Source: Streptomyces sp. NBC_00273
GTDB taxonomy: Bacteria; Actinomycetota; Actinomycetes; Streptomycetales; Streptomycetaceae
Reading direction: 5' to 3'
Assembly (NCBI RefSeq): GCF_036178145.1
Contig: NZ_CP108067.1
Location: 2,418,001 to 2,482,000, forward strand
Length of the DNA: 64,000 bases
Position 1 is the first letter of the stretch; each line of letters begins with the position of its first letter. The position numbers and the translations under genes were made by a program. Of the stretch, positions 1-7,851 are shown piece after piece. Under the pieces are notes generated by a model. It did no database searches and was not told the origin of the DNA. It worked only from the letters and a program-made list of their open reading frames with translations.

Positions 1-694
1 CGATCCGGAAGAGGTGGGCGTTCAGACCGGAGTTCTTGGCGCCGAAGAGCATGCGTCCCGTGGCGGCGTACACGAGGACCGCGCCGAGGCAGAAGACGTC
101 GCTGGAGGGGCCCAGTTCGAGACCGCGGACCTGTTCCGGCGACATGAATCCCGGTGAGCCGATCAGCATGCCGGTGCGGGTGTGCAGGCTGTCGCCGGTC
201 AGGCTCTCCATCGCCCGCGCGATGCCGAAGTCGATGACCCGCGGCCCGTCGACGGTGACGAGCACGTTGGACGGCTTCAGGTCGCGGTGGACCAGGCCCG
301 CCTCGTGCACGGCCCGCAGGGCATGGGCGAGCCGGTTGGCGAGGGTCCGCACCGAGTCCTCGGGCAGCGGGCCGAACTGCCGGGCGACCACGGTCTGCAG
401 GTCCGGCCCCGGGATGTACTGGGTCGCCACCCAGGGCACGGCGGCTTCGGTGTCGGCGTCGAGCACCGCCGCCGTCCAGCTGCCGCCCACCCGCCGTGCG
501 GCGGCCACCTCGCGCGCGAACCTCCTGCGGAATTCGGGGTTCCCGGCGAACTCCGGCTGGACCACCTTCACGGCAACGGTTCGGCCGCCCTCGGAGCGGC
601 CCAGGTAGACCAGGCCCATGCCACCCGCACCCAGCCGGGCGATCAAGCGGTACGGTCCGATACGGCTCGGGTCTTCGGCGATCAGCTGATCCAC
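1..694 (-). CDS. Serine/threonine protein kinase (N-terminal part, runs off window)
   Basis: This is a Hanks-type Ser/Thr kinase that phosphorylates protein substrates at the membrane or in the cytosol. The reading frame starts at a GTG and continues past base 1, so only the kinase domain is visible. Seen: glycine loop GAGGMG (residues 22-27), the ATP-binding Lys in VAVKVV (43), catalytic HRDLKPSN (136-143), DFG (155-157) and the SPEQV activation-segment end. All catalytic residues are present, so the domain should be active. The C-terminal sensor or transmembrane part lies outside the window and the substrate cannot be guessed. The family call is firm; the GTG start is likely because homologues begin shortly before the GPYRL segment. 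Confidence 0.93.
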   Translation of the reverse strand, partial: MDQLIAEDPSRIGPYRLIARLGAGGMGLVYLGRSEGGRTVAVKVVQPEFAGNPEFRRRFAREVAAARRVGGSWTAAVLDADTEAAVPWVATQYIPGPDLQTVVARQFGPLPEDSVRTLANRLAHALRAVHEAGLVHRDLKPSNVLVTVDGPRVIDFGIARAMESLTGDSLHTRTGMLIGSPGFMSPEQVRGLELGPSSDVFCLGAVLVYAATGRMLFGAKNSGLNAHLFRI

Positions 695-734
695 GGAGCG
701 AAGGCTAGTGCAACGAGCCAATGCGCAGGGGCCG

Positions 735-2027
735 TCAGGCGAAACGTCCTCCCTCCCGCTCGTTCCGTACCCGCGGCCGCCCGTCCGACGGTCGGAGCCG
801 GTACGAGCCCGCCACCACGCGCGAGACGCCCGGTACGGCCACCGAGCGGGCCCAGACCGACAGCAGGACCGGCAGCGCCAGGTACCCGAAGCGGCCCGCC
901 GGGGCCAGGAGGAAGGCCAGCGTGAGGCCGAGGGCGAGGCGGTCCGCGGCGGCCGCCACCGTACGCGGCGGCCGGAGGAGCAGGGAGAGGGTCACCGCGA
1001 GACCCCCCGCCAGCAGCAGACCCACCGTCAGGTACCAGCCCCAGGAACCCAGTTCGGCCAGGAGGCGCCCGGGCAACGGGCTGCTCGCCGGGGTCGGCAC
1101 CTCCGCCCGCCCGGTGGGGAAGGCGAACACCTGGCGCCACAGCTCCGCCGGCTGGAGCAGTGCGGCCGGCAGCACCAGCAGGGCCGTACCGCCGAACGCC
1201 ACCAGGGCGCAGCGCACCGCCGCCCGCCCGCCCCGGCAGACCGCGAGCAGGGCGACGGCCACCGCGACCGCGGGCAGCGCCGTCCACTTCAGTGCGCACG
1301 CCCCGGCGAGGGCCGCCCCGGAAAGGACGGGCCGCCCGGCGGCGGCCGCTGCCAGCGCCAGGCAGCAGAGCCCGGCCAGCGGCAGGTCCACCCCGCTCAC
1401 CGCCAGGGGCAGGGCCACCACCGGCGAGGCCACCAGGACGGGCAGCAGCCGGCCCGGCCCACCGACCGGCCCGCCGCCGGCCCCATCGACCGGTCCGCCG
1501 CCGGTCCCGCCGCCGGCCCCACCGACCAGCAGCCGCCGGGCCGCCCCCAGGCAGCCGAACAGCACGGCCGCGCACCAGATGCGGGCGTCCCCCAGCAAGC
1601 GCACCACCCAGCCGTCACCGCCGCCGTCGCCCCCCAGCAGCGCACGCGGTACCCCGAGCAGCGCCATGCCCGGCAGGTAGGGGGTGTACTCCTCGACGTG
1701 CCCGGGCCGGTCGACGTAGAGCCGACCGGACTCCAGCAGGAGCCGTCCGGACCGTTCGATGACCGTCACCTCCGATTGCCCCCGGCCGGTCAGGACCAGA
1801 CACAGGAGGGGTACGGCGACGGCGCCCAGCAGGGCGACGGCGAGCGCCGCGCGTCGGCGGCCGAGTGCGGTGGCCGCGGCGGCCCCGAGGTATCCGGTGG
1901 CGGCGCACCAGCCCCACAGCCGGTGCGGCGCCAGCGAGGAGAACAGCGGGAAGGACAGCGCCCATGCGGCGGCGAGCAACCAGAGCAACCAGCCGGTGGC
2001 CCACCGGGCGGTACGGGAAGGGATCAT
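735..2027 (-). CDS. GT87-type polytopic membrane glycosyltransferase
   Basis: A 430-residue integral membrane protein with about ten hydrophobic segments rich in Ala, Leu and Val. Between the first segments lies an extracytoplasmic loop containing the EYTPYLPG motif, the pattern of DUF2029/GT87 polyprenol-phosphate-sugar-dependent mannosyl- or arabinosyltransferases such as PimE. It probably transfers a sugar from a lipid-linked donor on the outer face of the membrane; the acceptor is unknown. The ATG at 2027 starts MIPSRTARW just ahead of the first membrane segment. A longer open frame upstream overlaps the metG terminator and is not needed. A long Gly/Ala/Pro repeat (about residues 170-190) is low-complexity. 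Family call good, substrate unknown. Confidence 0.75.
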   Translation of the reverse strand: MIPSRTARWATGWLLWLLAAAWALSFPLFSSLAPHRLWGWCAATGYLGAAAATALGRRRAALAVALLGAVAVPLLCLVLTGRGQSEVTVIERSGRLLLESGRLYVDRPGHVEEYTPYLPGMALLGVPRALLGGDGGGDGWVVRLLGDARIWCAAVLFGCLGAARRLLVGGAGGGTGGGPVDGAGGGPVGGPGRLLPVLVASPVVALPLAVSGVDLPLAGLCCLALAAAAAGRPVLSGAALAGACALKWTALPAVAVAVALLAVCRGGRAAVRCALVAFGGTALLVLPAALLQPAELWRQVFAFPTGRAEVPTPASSPLPGRLLAELGSWGWYLTVGLLLAGGLAVTLSLLLRPPRTVAAAADRLALGLTLAFLLAPAGRFGYLALPVLLSVWARSVAVPGVSRVVAGSYRLRPSDGRPRVRNEREGGRFA

Positions 2028-2138
2028 GGGCCCATTCCAGCCGCGCGCCCCCGGCCGGGTCTGCACGGCCAGGTGGACGGTCCGCGGTGGGGTTTCCCCT
2101 ACCGTCGCCCCTCCCCCGTCCTCCCTGCGGGCATGCGA

Positions 2139-2170
2139 GAGGGGCACGACCCCAGCGGGTCGTGCCCCTC
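2139..2170 (-). terminator. Strong hairpin terminator downstream of metG
   Basis: A perfect 14-bp stem (GAGGGGCACGACCC / GGGTCGTGCCCCTC) closes a 4-base loop. It lies about 60 bases past the metG stop and ahead of the next minus-strand gene. There is no clear U-run, which is common in Streptomyces terminators. Confidence 0.7.
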
Positions 2171-2231
2171 ACTCGGCTGTCACCGGGCCCTCAAGGGGCC
2201 TCGGGCCTCCGTGCCTCGGGCCTCCGGGGCC

Positions 2232-3947
2232 TCAGGCCTCGGGGTTGCCGCCGAACCGCTCGCGGTAGGACTCCAGGTCCTCCTCGGTGACCCGCGCGAA
2301 CAGCACCGGCGGGACGGTGAACGGGGTGCCGGCCGGAACGGCGTCCAGGGACCGCGCCTGCTCCGGGGTGATCCACGTGGCCGTGTCGTCGGCGAGCGCG
2401 AACGAGGAGCGCATCGCGCGCGCCGAGGCCGGGATGAACGGCTCGGAGACCACCGAGTAGAGGTGGATGAGGTTCATCGCGGTGCGCAGGGTGAGCGCGG
2501 CGCCCTCCAGGTCGGTCTTGACCTCCGTCCAGGGGGCCTTTTCGTCGAGGTAGGCGTTTCCGGCCGACCACAGGGCGCGCAGCGCGGCCGCGGCCTTGCG
2601 GTACTGGAGGGTGTCCATGTGGCCCTCGTACTCGGCCAGCAGTTCCGCGATCTGCTCGCCCAGCTTGGCCTCGGCCTCGCCGGCGGGGCTGCCCGCGGGA
2701 GCCTCGTCGCCGAACTTCTTGCGGGAGAAGGTCAGCACGCGGTTGACGAAGTTGCCGAGGGTGCCGCCGAGGTCCTTGTTGACGGTGGCCTGGAAGTGCT
2801 CCCACGTGAAGGACGAGTCGTCGGACTCGGGCGCGTTGGCGATGAGGAAGTAGCGCCAGAAGTCGGCCGGGAGGATCTCCAGCGCCTGGTCGGTGAAGAC
2901 GCCGCGCTTCTGCGAGGTGGAGAACTTGCCTCCGTAGTACGTCAGCCAGTTGAAGGCCTTGACGTAGTCGACCTTCTTCCACGGCTCGCGGGTGGCCAGT
3001 TCGGTGGCGGGGAACATCACCGTGTGGAACGGGACGTTGTCCTTGGCCATGAACTGGGTGTAGCGGACGTCCTCGGCCTCGTACCACCACGACGTGTAGT
3101 CGCGGTTCGCCGGGTCCAGGTCCGACCACTCCTTGGTCGCGCCGATGTACTCGATCGGGGCGTCGAACCAGACGTAGAAGACCTTGCCGTCGGCGGCGAG
3201 CTCGGGCCAGGTGTCGGCCGGGACCGGCACGCCCCAGTCGAGGTCGCGGGTGATGGCGCGGTCGTGCAGGCCCTCGGTCAGCCACTTGCGGGCGATGGAG
3301 GAGGCGAGCTGCGGCCACTCCTCCTCGTGCTCGGCGACCCAGGCCTCGACCTCGTGCTGGAGCTTGGACTGCAGGAGGAAGAGGTGCTTGGTCTCGCGGA
3401 CCTCCAGCTCGGTGGAGCCGGAGATGGCCGAGCGGGGCTCGATCAGGTCCGTGGGGTCCAGGACGCGGGTGCAGTTCTCGCACTGGTCGCCGCGGGCCTT
3501 GTCGTAGCCGCAGTGCGGGCAGGTGCCCTCGACGTAGCGGTCCGGCAGGAAACGGCCGTCGACCGGCGAGTACACCTGCCGGATCGCGCGCTCCTCGATG
3601 AACCCGTTCTCCTGCAGCTTGCGCGCGAAGTGCTGGGTGATCTCGCGGTTCTGCGCGGAGGAGCTGCGGCCGAAGTAGTCGAAGGACAGCTCGAAGCCGT
3701 CGTAGACCGCCTTCTGGGCGTCGTGGGCCTGCGCACAGAACTCGGAGACCGAGACGCCGGCCTCCTTGGCGGCGAGTTCGGCGGGGGTGCCGTGCTCGTC
3801 GGTGGCGCAGATGTAGAGGACGTCGTGGCCGCGCTGGCGGAGGTACCGGGAGTACACATCCGCCGGAAGCATCGACCCGACCATGTTGCCCAGGTGCTTG
3901 ATCCCGTTGATGTACGGAAGCGCGCTGGTGATCAGGTGTCGAGCCAT
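2232..3947 (-). CDS. metG: Methionyl-tRNA synthetase
   Basis: A class I aminoacyl-tRNA synthetase that charges tRNA-Met with methionine in the cytosol; essential. The 571-residue protein has the Rossmann start [14 protein letters not shown], in which HLGN is the HIGH-box equivalent. It also has the CATDEHG segment, a Cys4 zinc knuckle of two CxxC pairs (CPHC and CENC) in the connective peptide, and the KFSTS form of the KMSKS loop. The anticodon-binding helical domain follows. There is no C-terminal EMAP-type tRNA-binding extension. I chose the ATG at 3947 ([12 protein letters not shown]) over an upstream ATG because the family starts directly before the first strand. The terminator at 2139-2170 follows it. 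Confidence 0.97.
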   Translation of the reverse strand: MARHLITSALPYINGIKHLGNMVGSMLPADVYSRYLRQRGHDVLYICATDEHGTPAELAAKEAGVSVSEFCAQAHDAQKAVYDGFELSFDYFGRSSSAQNREITQHFARKLQENGFIEERAIRQVYSPVDGRFLPDRYVEGTCPHCGYDKARGDQCENCTRVLDPTDLIEPRSAISGSTELEVRETKHLFLLQSKLQHEVEAWVAEHEEEWPQLASSIARKWLTEGLHDRAITRDLDWGVPVPADTWPELAADGKVFYVWFDAPIEYIGATKEWSDLDPANRDYTSWWYEAEDVRYTQFMAKDNVPFHTVMFPATELATREPWKKVDYVKAFNWLTYYGGKFSTSQKRGVFTDQALEILPADFWRYFLIANAPESDDSSFTWEHFQATVNKDLGGTLGNFVNRVLTFSRKKFGDEAPAGSPAGEAEAKLGEQIAELLAEYEGHMDTLQYRKAAAALRALWSAGNAYLDEKAPWTEVKTDLEGAALTLRTAMNLIHLYSVVSEPFIPASARAMRSSFALADDTATWITPEQARSLDAVPAGTPFTVPPVLFARVTEEDLESYRERFGGNPEA

Positions 3948-4071
3948 CCTCGGATGCTCCATTTCCTATGTGCGGTACAACGTGACGTAACGGATTGTGA
4001 ATGCGGTTCATCGTATCGAACCGCCGCGAGGCCACGCGCCGCATTTGTTCATGGGTGGACGTAAAGCAAAA

Positions 4072-4105
4072 GCGAGGGCAGTGACCTCTCCGTCACGGCC
4101 CTCGC
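4072..4105 (-). terminator. Rho-independent terminator, minus strand
   Basis: An 8-bp GCGAGGGC/GCCCTCGC stem, extended by GTGAC/GTCAC after a one-base bulge on each side, closes a 6-base loop. Read on the minus strand it is followed by TTTTGCTTT, a true U-rich tail. It ends the small transcript upstream of metG, or could act as an attenuator in the metG leader. Confidence 0.7.
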
Positions 4106-4118
4106 GATCAGGCACATG

Positions 4119-4229
4119 TTACAGCCGGACCGCGGCGCACCCGACCGGTGCCCGGGCGACGGCAACGACGACCGTGGCGACGGCGGCGACAGCGACACCT
4201 GCTCTGGCACCGTCAGCGGGCATATGCAT
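4119..4229 (-). CDS. Small single-pass membrane protein candidate (36 aa)
   Basis: A minus-strand frame too short for ordinary gene calling. From ATG 4229 it encodes 36 residues, mostly one hydrophobic stretch (AGVAVAAVATVVVAVARAPV), then TAA. The stop lies 13 bases before a U-tailed terminator, which argues for a dedicated short transcript. A GTG at 4268 would extend it to 49 residues. No strong ribosome-binding site is visible for either start, so translation is uncertain. A small membrane peptide is the simplest reading; a non-coding RNA or metG leader is the alternative. Confidence 0.4.
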   Translation of the reverse strand: MHMPADGARAGVAVAAVATVVVAVARAPVGCAAVRL

Positions 4230-4250
4230 ACGTGCTGGCTGGAGCCGTGC

Positions 4251-4268
4251 GTGATCGAGATCGATCAC
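4251..4268. promoter_or_regulatory. Perfect inverted repeat, candidate operator
   Basis: GTGATCGAGATCGATCAC reads as two 8-base arms around a 2-base centre. It lies about 100 bases upstream of the sigma-like gene and at the 5' edge of the small minus-strand ORF, so it could serve either transcript. The GTGA...TCAC ends resemble dimeric regulator sites, but spacing does not match the E. coli CRP site (N6). Confidence 0.4.
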
Positions 4269-4369
4269 GGGTCGATCATCCGCGACGTATTGCTTCCAGC
4301 TTTCTTCTCTGCGCCCTCCGAGTGCGCCCGCGCTGCTTTCCTGTTCGTCACAGGGGATGAGGTGGAGCG

Positions 4370-5029
4370 GTGAACGATGGCGGACCGGAGGAGTCCGGTG
4401 GGGCCGTGGGACTACCGAGCCGGCGTCGGCGGCCGACTCCCATGAGCCAGTGGGATCCGACGGCGCGCCTGTCGTACTGGGCCTTCCACGCCAATCGGCG
4501 GCCCGCGTACATGCGCTTCGCGTATCTGCAGCTGGGCTCCGACGCGGCGGCGGAGGAGGCGGTCGACGCCGCTTTCGACTCGATCATGGGCGAGTGGCTG
4601 CGGATGCTCCACATGGACCGCCTCGACGCCTACGCCTGGACCGTCCTCAAGCACTGCCTGGTCGACCGGCAGCGCCGACGCCATCCGTGGCAGCAACGAC
4701 CGGAGCCGATGGACATCAGCGCCTTCGAGGCCACCCTCAAGGAGGCCCACGCCGATCAGTACGAGGTGCTGACCGACACCATCCGCTTCTATTCCGCCGT
4801 CTCCCGGCTCGCCGAGCGGCAACGCGACTCCGTACTGCTGCGGTACGGGCTCCAGTGCACCCCCGGTGAGGCCGCAGCCGTGATGGGGGTCGACGAGGCC
4901 ACGGTCCGCTCCTACCTCGGACAGGCCCACCGGCGGCTCGCCCGCCTGCTCGCCACGTCCACCGCATCCGCCACGTCGCCCGAATCAGCAGAATCCGCCG
5001 AATCAGCCGAAGAACCAGCCGAATCATGA
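4370..5029 (+). CDS. Sigma-70-family (ECF-like) regulator
   Basis: A 219-residue protein with the sigma-factor region 2 pattern (about residues 35-100) and a C-terminal region-4 helix-turn-helix near LRYGLQCTPGEAAAVMGVDE (residues about 160-190), ending in a low-complexity Ser/Ala/Glu tail. It would bind core RNA polymerase and direct it to a small set of promoters. The GTG at 4370 follows GATGAGGTGGAG at good spacing; an internal ATG (MSQWDP) at 4442 is a less likely start. Its stop overlaps the start of the next gene by four bases, so the two are translationally coupled. The regulon is unknown. Confidence 0.75.
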   Translation: MNDGGPEESGGAVGLPSRRRRPTPMSQWDPTARLSYWAFHANRRPAYMRFAYLQLGSDAAAEEAVDAAFDSIMGEWLRMLHMDRLDAYAWTVLKHCLVDRQRRRHPWQQRPEPMDISAFEATLKEAHADQYEVLTDTIRFYSAVSRLAERQRDSVLLRYGLQCTPGEAAAVMGVDEATVRSYLGQAHRRLARLLATSTASATSPESAESAESAEEPAES

Positions 5030-6897
5030 GGCGCTACGAACGGCAGGAGCGGCAGGACGGCGACCCGGTCCCCCGCTCCCTGGCCGAGTTCCTGGCCCGG
5101 GCGGGCGTCCGCGACCGCTACCGGTACTACGACCTCGGCGCCGCCGAGGCCCGGCTGCTGCGCGCCAGACCGCACCCGACCGCCTCCGGACACCGCGCCC
5201 GGCGCCGGTCGGTGCACGGCTGGAGCGACCCCGCCCGGGACTGCCCGCTCGACGCCGAACGGGCCCGGCGCGACCTCAAGGCCGTCTGCCTCGCCTCCGC
5301 GTGCGCGCCCGGGGCCGCGGCGCACCTCGACTCCTTCTTCACCGAGGGACACGCCGATCTGGCCGGGGCGGCCGTCTTCGGCTGCCTGCTGCACCTGGCC
5401 GGGCTGCGCGAAGGAGCCCGCTTCTGGTGGCAGTTCGCCGCCGGCTCCGGGAGCCCGCGGACCTCCGCGGCCGCGTACTGCCTCTTCCTCGACCACTCCC
5501 GGCGCGGCGAGCACCACGACGCCCGGCACTGGGCGCGCGAGCTGAGCCGGCGCGGCTTCCGGCCGGGGGGCCGACGGGATCTGCGGGAGGTCCGGCTGTG
5601 CACGCAGGCGGCCGTGCTCCGCTACGTCGACCAGCTCGAGGATCCCGACCTGGGCCCGGTGCCGCTGCCGAGGCCGGGGCTGTCCGGGGTGCTCGCCGCG
5701 TTCTTGCCGCAGCAGCCCGTCACGGTCGTCGCGCCGGTGACGGCGGCCCGGCCGGCCGCGGGCCCGCTGCGTCACCCCGCGCTGACGGCCGCGGCCCGCG
5801 GGACCGCCGTACGGGGCGGTACGGGCGAGGCGCTGGCGGAGGCCCGCCGTGCGCTGGCCGTCGTACGCGTCCTGGAACAGCATCCGTTGGGGGTACGGGC
5901 CGGCCAGCTCGCGCGGGAGTCGGGCCTCGCGGAGGCGGAGCTGCGCCCCCTCCTGGCGATGCTGTGCGAGGAGGAGTACGCGTACCGGCCGGGGGCGGGG
6001 GTGTACGGGCGCGGCCCGGCCCTGGACCGGCTCGCCGCCCCCGGCGGCCACGGCCTGGCCGGGCAGCTCCAGCGCACCCTGGCCCTGGCCCGGGACAGCG
6101 CCGGCGCCGCGGTGTACCTCAGCCGGTACGCGGGGGGCGAGGTCCACATCACGCAGATGGCGGCCGGGCCGGCGACCCCGCCGGTCCGGGAGTGGGTCGA
6201 CTTCCGGGACGCCGCGCATGCCAGCGCGGTCGGCAAGTGCCTGCTGACCCAGCTCGACCACGACCGCCGCGCCGACCACGTGGCCCGGCACCGGCCCGCC
6301 CGGCTCACCGCGCAGACCATCACCGACAGCCGGGCCCTGTTCACGGCGCTGGACGCGGTGGCTCCGGGCGCGCCCGTCTTCGACCTGCTCGAGTACTCCC
6401 CGGGGGTCGTCTGCTCGGCCGTTCCCATCGCCACGGGCGGCGCCGCGGGCAGCCTGGCGCTGTCCCTGCCCGCAGCCCATGCCCACCGACTGCGCTCGGC
6501 CACCGCGGCGTTGCGGCGCAAGGCCGTACCGATCCTCCTCGCCCTGCTCCTGACCGGCGCGATCCCCCCGGACGCCCCCGCCGCCCCCGCCGTCGAACCC
6601 GGCTCCGCGCCCGGCCGGCCCGAGCCCCGGCCGCTGCGGGCCCCGGTCACCCCCGTCACCCCCGAGACCCTGCGCCAGCTCCGGCTGCTCTTCCGCACCC
6701 CGCTCGCGGAGGCCGCGGCGGCAGCGCACGGCCCGCACCTGGTCAGCGACACCACGACCGCGGCGGCCTACCTCTTCGAAGCCGCCCCGGACGGCGCCAC
6801 CCCCCGGCTGTCCCTCCCCCACACCTTCACGTCGGTGACCCCGGGCAGCCTGACCCGCCCGACGGACCCGACGGGTCTGGTGGTCCTGGGTACGTGA
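5026..6897 (+). CDS. Atypical large IclR-type regulator with novel N-terminal region
   Basis: A 623-residue protein coupled by ATGA overlap to the sigma-like gene. Residues about 270-330 look like an IclR winged helix (VRVLEQHPLGVRAGQLARES). Residues about 345-510 fit the IclR effector domain, with HASAVGKCLL and EYSPGVVCSAVP as landmarks. Residues 1-240 form an extra helical region (FWWQFAAGSG, AAYCLFLDHSRRGEHHDA) resembling the helical-repeat parts found beside Streptomyces sigma factors. About 100 residues also follow the effector domain. Ordinary IclR proteins are near 250 residues, so this is a composite. It may act as a partner or anti-sigma-like regulator of its neighbour; that is inference. 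Confidence 0.65.
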   Translation: MRRYERQERQDGDPVPRSLAEFLARAGVRDRYRYYDLGAAEARLLRARPHPTASGHRARRRSVHGWSDPARDCPLDAERARRDLKAVCLASACAPGAAAHLDSFFTEGHADLAGAAVFGCLLHLAGLREGARFWWQFAAGSGSPRTSAAAYCLFLDHSRRGEHHDARHWARELSRRGFRPGGRRDLREVRLCTQAAVLRYVDQLEDPDLGPVPLPRPGLSGVLAAFLPQQPVTVVAPVTAARPAAGPLRHPALTAAARGTAVRGGTGEALAEARRALAVVRVLEQHPLGVRAGQLARESGLAEAELRPLLAMLCEEEYAYRPGAGVYGRGPALDRLAAPGGHGLAGQLQRTLALARDSAGAAVYLSRYAGGEVHITQMAAGPATPPVREWVDFRDAAHASAVGKCLLTQLDHDRRADHVARHRPARLTAQTITDSRALFTALDAVAPGAPVFDLLEYSPGVVCSAVPIATGGAAGSLALSLPAAHAHRLRSATAALRRKAVPILLALLLTGAIPPDAPAAPAVEPGSAPGRPEPRPLRAPVTPVTPETLRQLRLLFRTPLAEAAAAAHGPHLVSDTTTAAAYLFEAAPDGATPRLSLPHTFTSVTPGSLTRPTDPTGLVVLGT

Positions 6898-6939
6898 CGA
6901 CGGGCCGGCGCCGGCTCCACCGCCAGGCCGACAAGGGGG

Positions 6940-7416
6940 TCAGGAGGGCTTCCTGGGCCTGAGGCCGAGCTCCTCGCAGCGCCGCTGGTACTCGGCCGCG
7001 GCAATGGCGTCGCGGAACTCGACCCTGTGCCAGCGTTCGGGGTCGTAGCCTTCGCAGTCGCGCCAGACCTGCAGGCCGTCGCAGAGGGCGTTCCAGTTCT
7101 CACGAATCTTGTCGAGGCGCCACTCGTCCTGGGCGTTGAGCACGGCCTCGGGCGGCGGCGCCCACACGAGGACCGGCGTGGAACCCCGCCTGTTGCGGTA
7201 GGGCCTCCAGAACCGCGCCCGGACGTCCCACTCCAGGTGCAGCACGGCGCTGGACAGCATCCGGGCCAGCGCATCGGCCGCCCTGTGTTCGTCGGTGCCA
7301 GGAGCGTGGCCGGCTTCCAGGGCCTCCAGCCGCGGGTACAGGAACTCGTAGACCTCCCAGAGGTCGTCCTCCGTGATGTCGCAGGCGTACCGCAGTGGCG
7401 CCCGTTCCGCGTTCAT
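6940..7416 (-). CDS. Conserved-looking hypothetical protein
   Basis: A 158-residue soluble protein from ATG 7416 (MNAERAPLRYACDITEDDLW). It is rich in Trp, Glu and Arg, with no membrane segment, signal peptide or recognised motif. A longer open frame upstream runs through the tRNA-Leu gene and its terminator and is rejected. The gene sits directly downstream of tRNA-Leu on the same strand but is separated from it by a strong hairpin, so it probably has its own promoter. Composition matches the neighbouring core genes. Function unknown. Confidence 0.6.
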   Translation of the reverse strand: MNAERAPLRYACDITEDDLWEVYEFLYPRLEALEAGHAPGTDEHRAADALARMLSSAVLHLEWDVRARFWRPYRNRRGSTPVLVWAPPPEAVLNAQDEWRLDKIRENWNALCDGLQVWRDCEGYDPERWHRVEFRDAIAAAEYQRRCEELGLRPRKPS

Positions 7417-7437
7417 CTCCGCCCCCCGGGGAAAACA

Positions 7438-7470
7438 GCAGGAGCCCCACACTATGTGTGGGGCTCCTGC
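7438..7470 (-). terminator. tRNA-Leu terminator
   Basis: A perfect 15-bp stem (GCAGGAGCCCCACAC / GTGTGGGGCTCCTGC) with a 3-base loop lies 7 bases past the tRNA 3' end. On the minus strand it is followed by TGTTTTC. It also insulates the hypothetical gene downstream. Confidence 0.75.
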
Positions 7471-7477
7471 TTCTTGT

Positions 7478-7561
7478 GTCCGAGGGGGGACTTGAACCCC
7501 CACGCCCGATAAAGGGCACTAGCACCTCAAGCTAGCGCGTCTGCCATTCCGCCACCCGGAC
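7478..7561 (-). tRNA. tRNA-Leu (anticodon GAG)
   Basis: An 84-nt class II tRNA. The acceptor arms GTCCGGG and CTCGGAC pair through all seven positions, one of them G-U. The anticodon stem CTAGC/GCTAG holds loop TTGAGGT with anticodon GAG, which reads CUC/CUU. A long variable arm (TGCCC/GGGCG) and the T-arm GGGGG-TTCAAGT-CCCCC are intact. The discriminator is A and CCA is not encoded. Confidence 0.95.
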
Positions 7562-7694
7562 TAGGTGGTCGGCCCCGGTTTCCCGCGGCGACATGGACAA
7601 CAATAGCAAAGGATCGGCGGGTCTCCGACCACTTATCCGGGCGGCGATCCTCCGCCACGCCGGGCTGACCTGCACGCATGCACCGAAGGCCGTA

Positions 7695-7713
7695 GCGAGA
7701 CGGTCTGTCTCGC
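7695..7713. promoter_or_regulatory. Inverted repeat, candidate operator upstream of ltrA-like gene
   Basis: GCGAGAC-GGTCT-GTCTCGC is a perfect 7-bp inverted repeat with a 5-base centre, of TetR-operator shape. It lies about 140 bases upstream of the LtrA start. No cognate regulator is in the window. Confidence 0.35.
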
Positions 7714-7851
7714 CACCGTCGGGGCGGCGGCCCGGTCCCGACGGCGGGGAGAAGGGGATGCATCGCGTCCACTTCCGGATGCTGATACCGGCTGGACATC
7801 AGGGGGAGCCGGGCGGTCGGATGGCTGCGCACACGTCCGGGGGAGCCGCGC

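Noticed and set aside
708..4064. 1118-codon plus-strand open frame
   Set aside because: It runs antisense to the GT87 gene and metG, both of which have recognisable proteins. The translation is low-complexity Arg/Gly/Pro, typical of a shadow frame in high-GC DNA.
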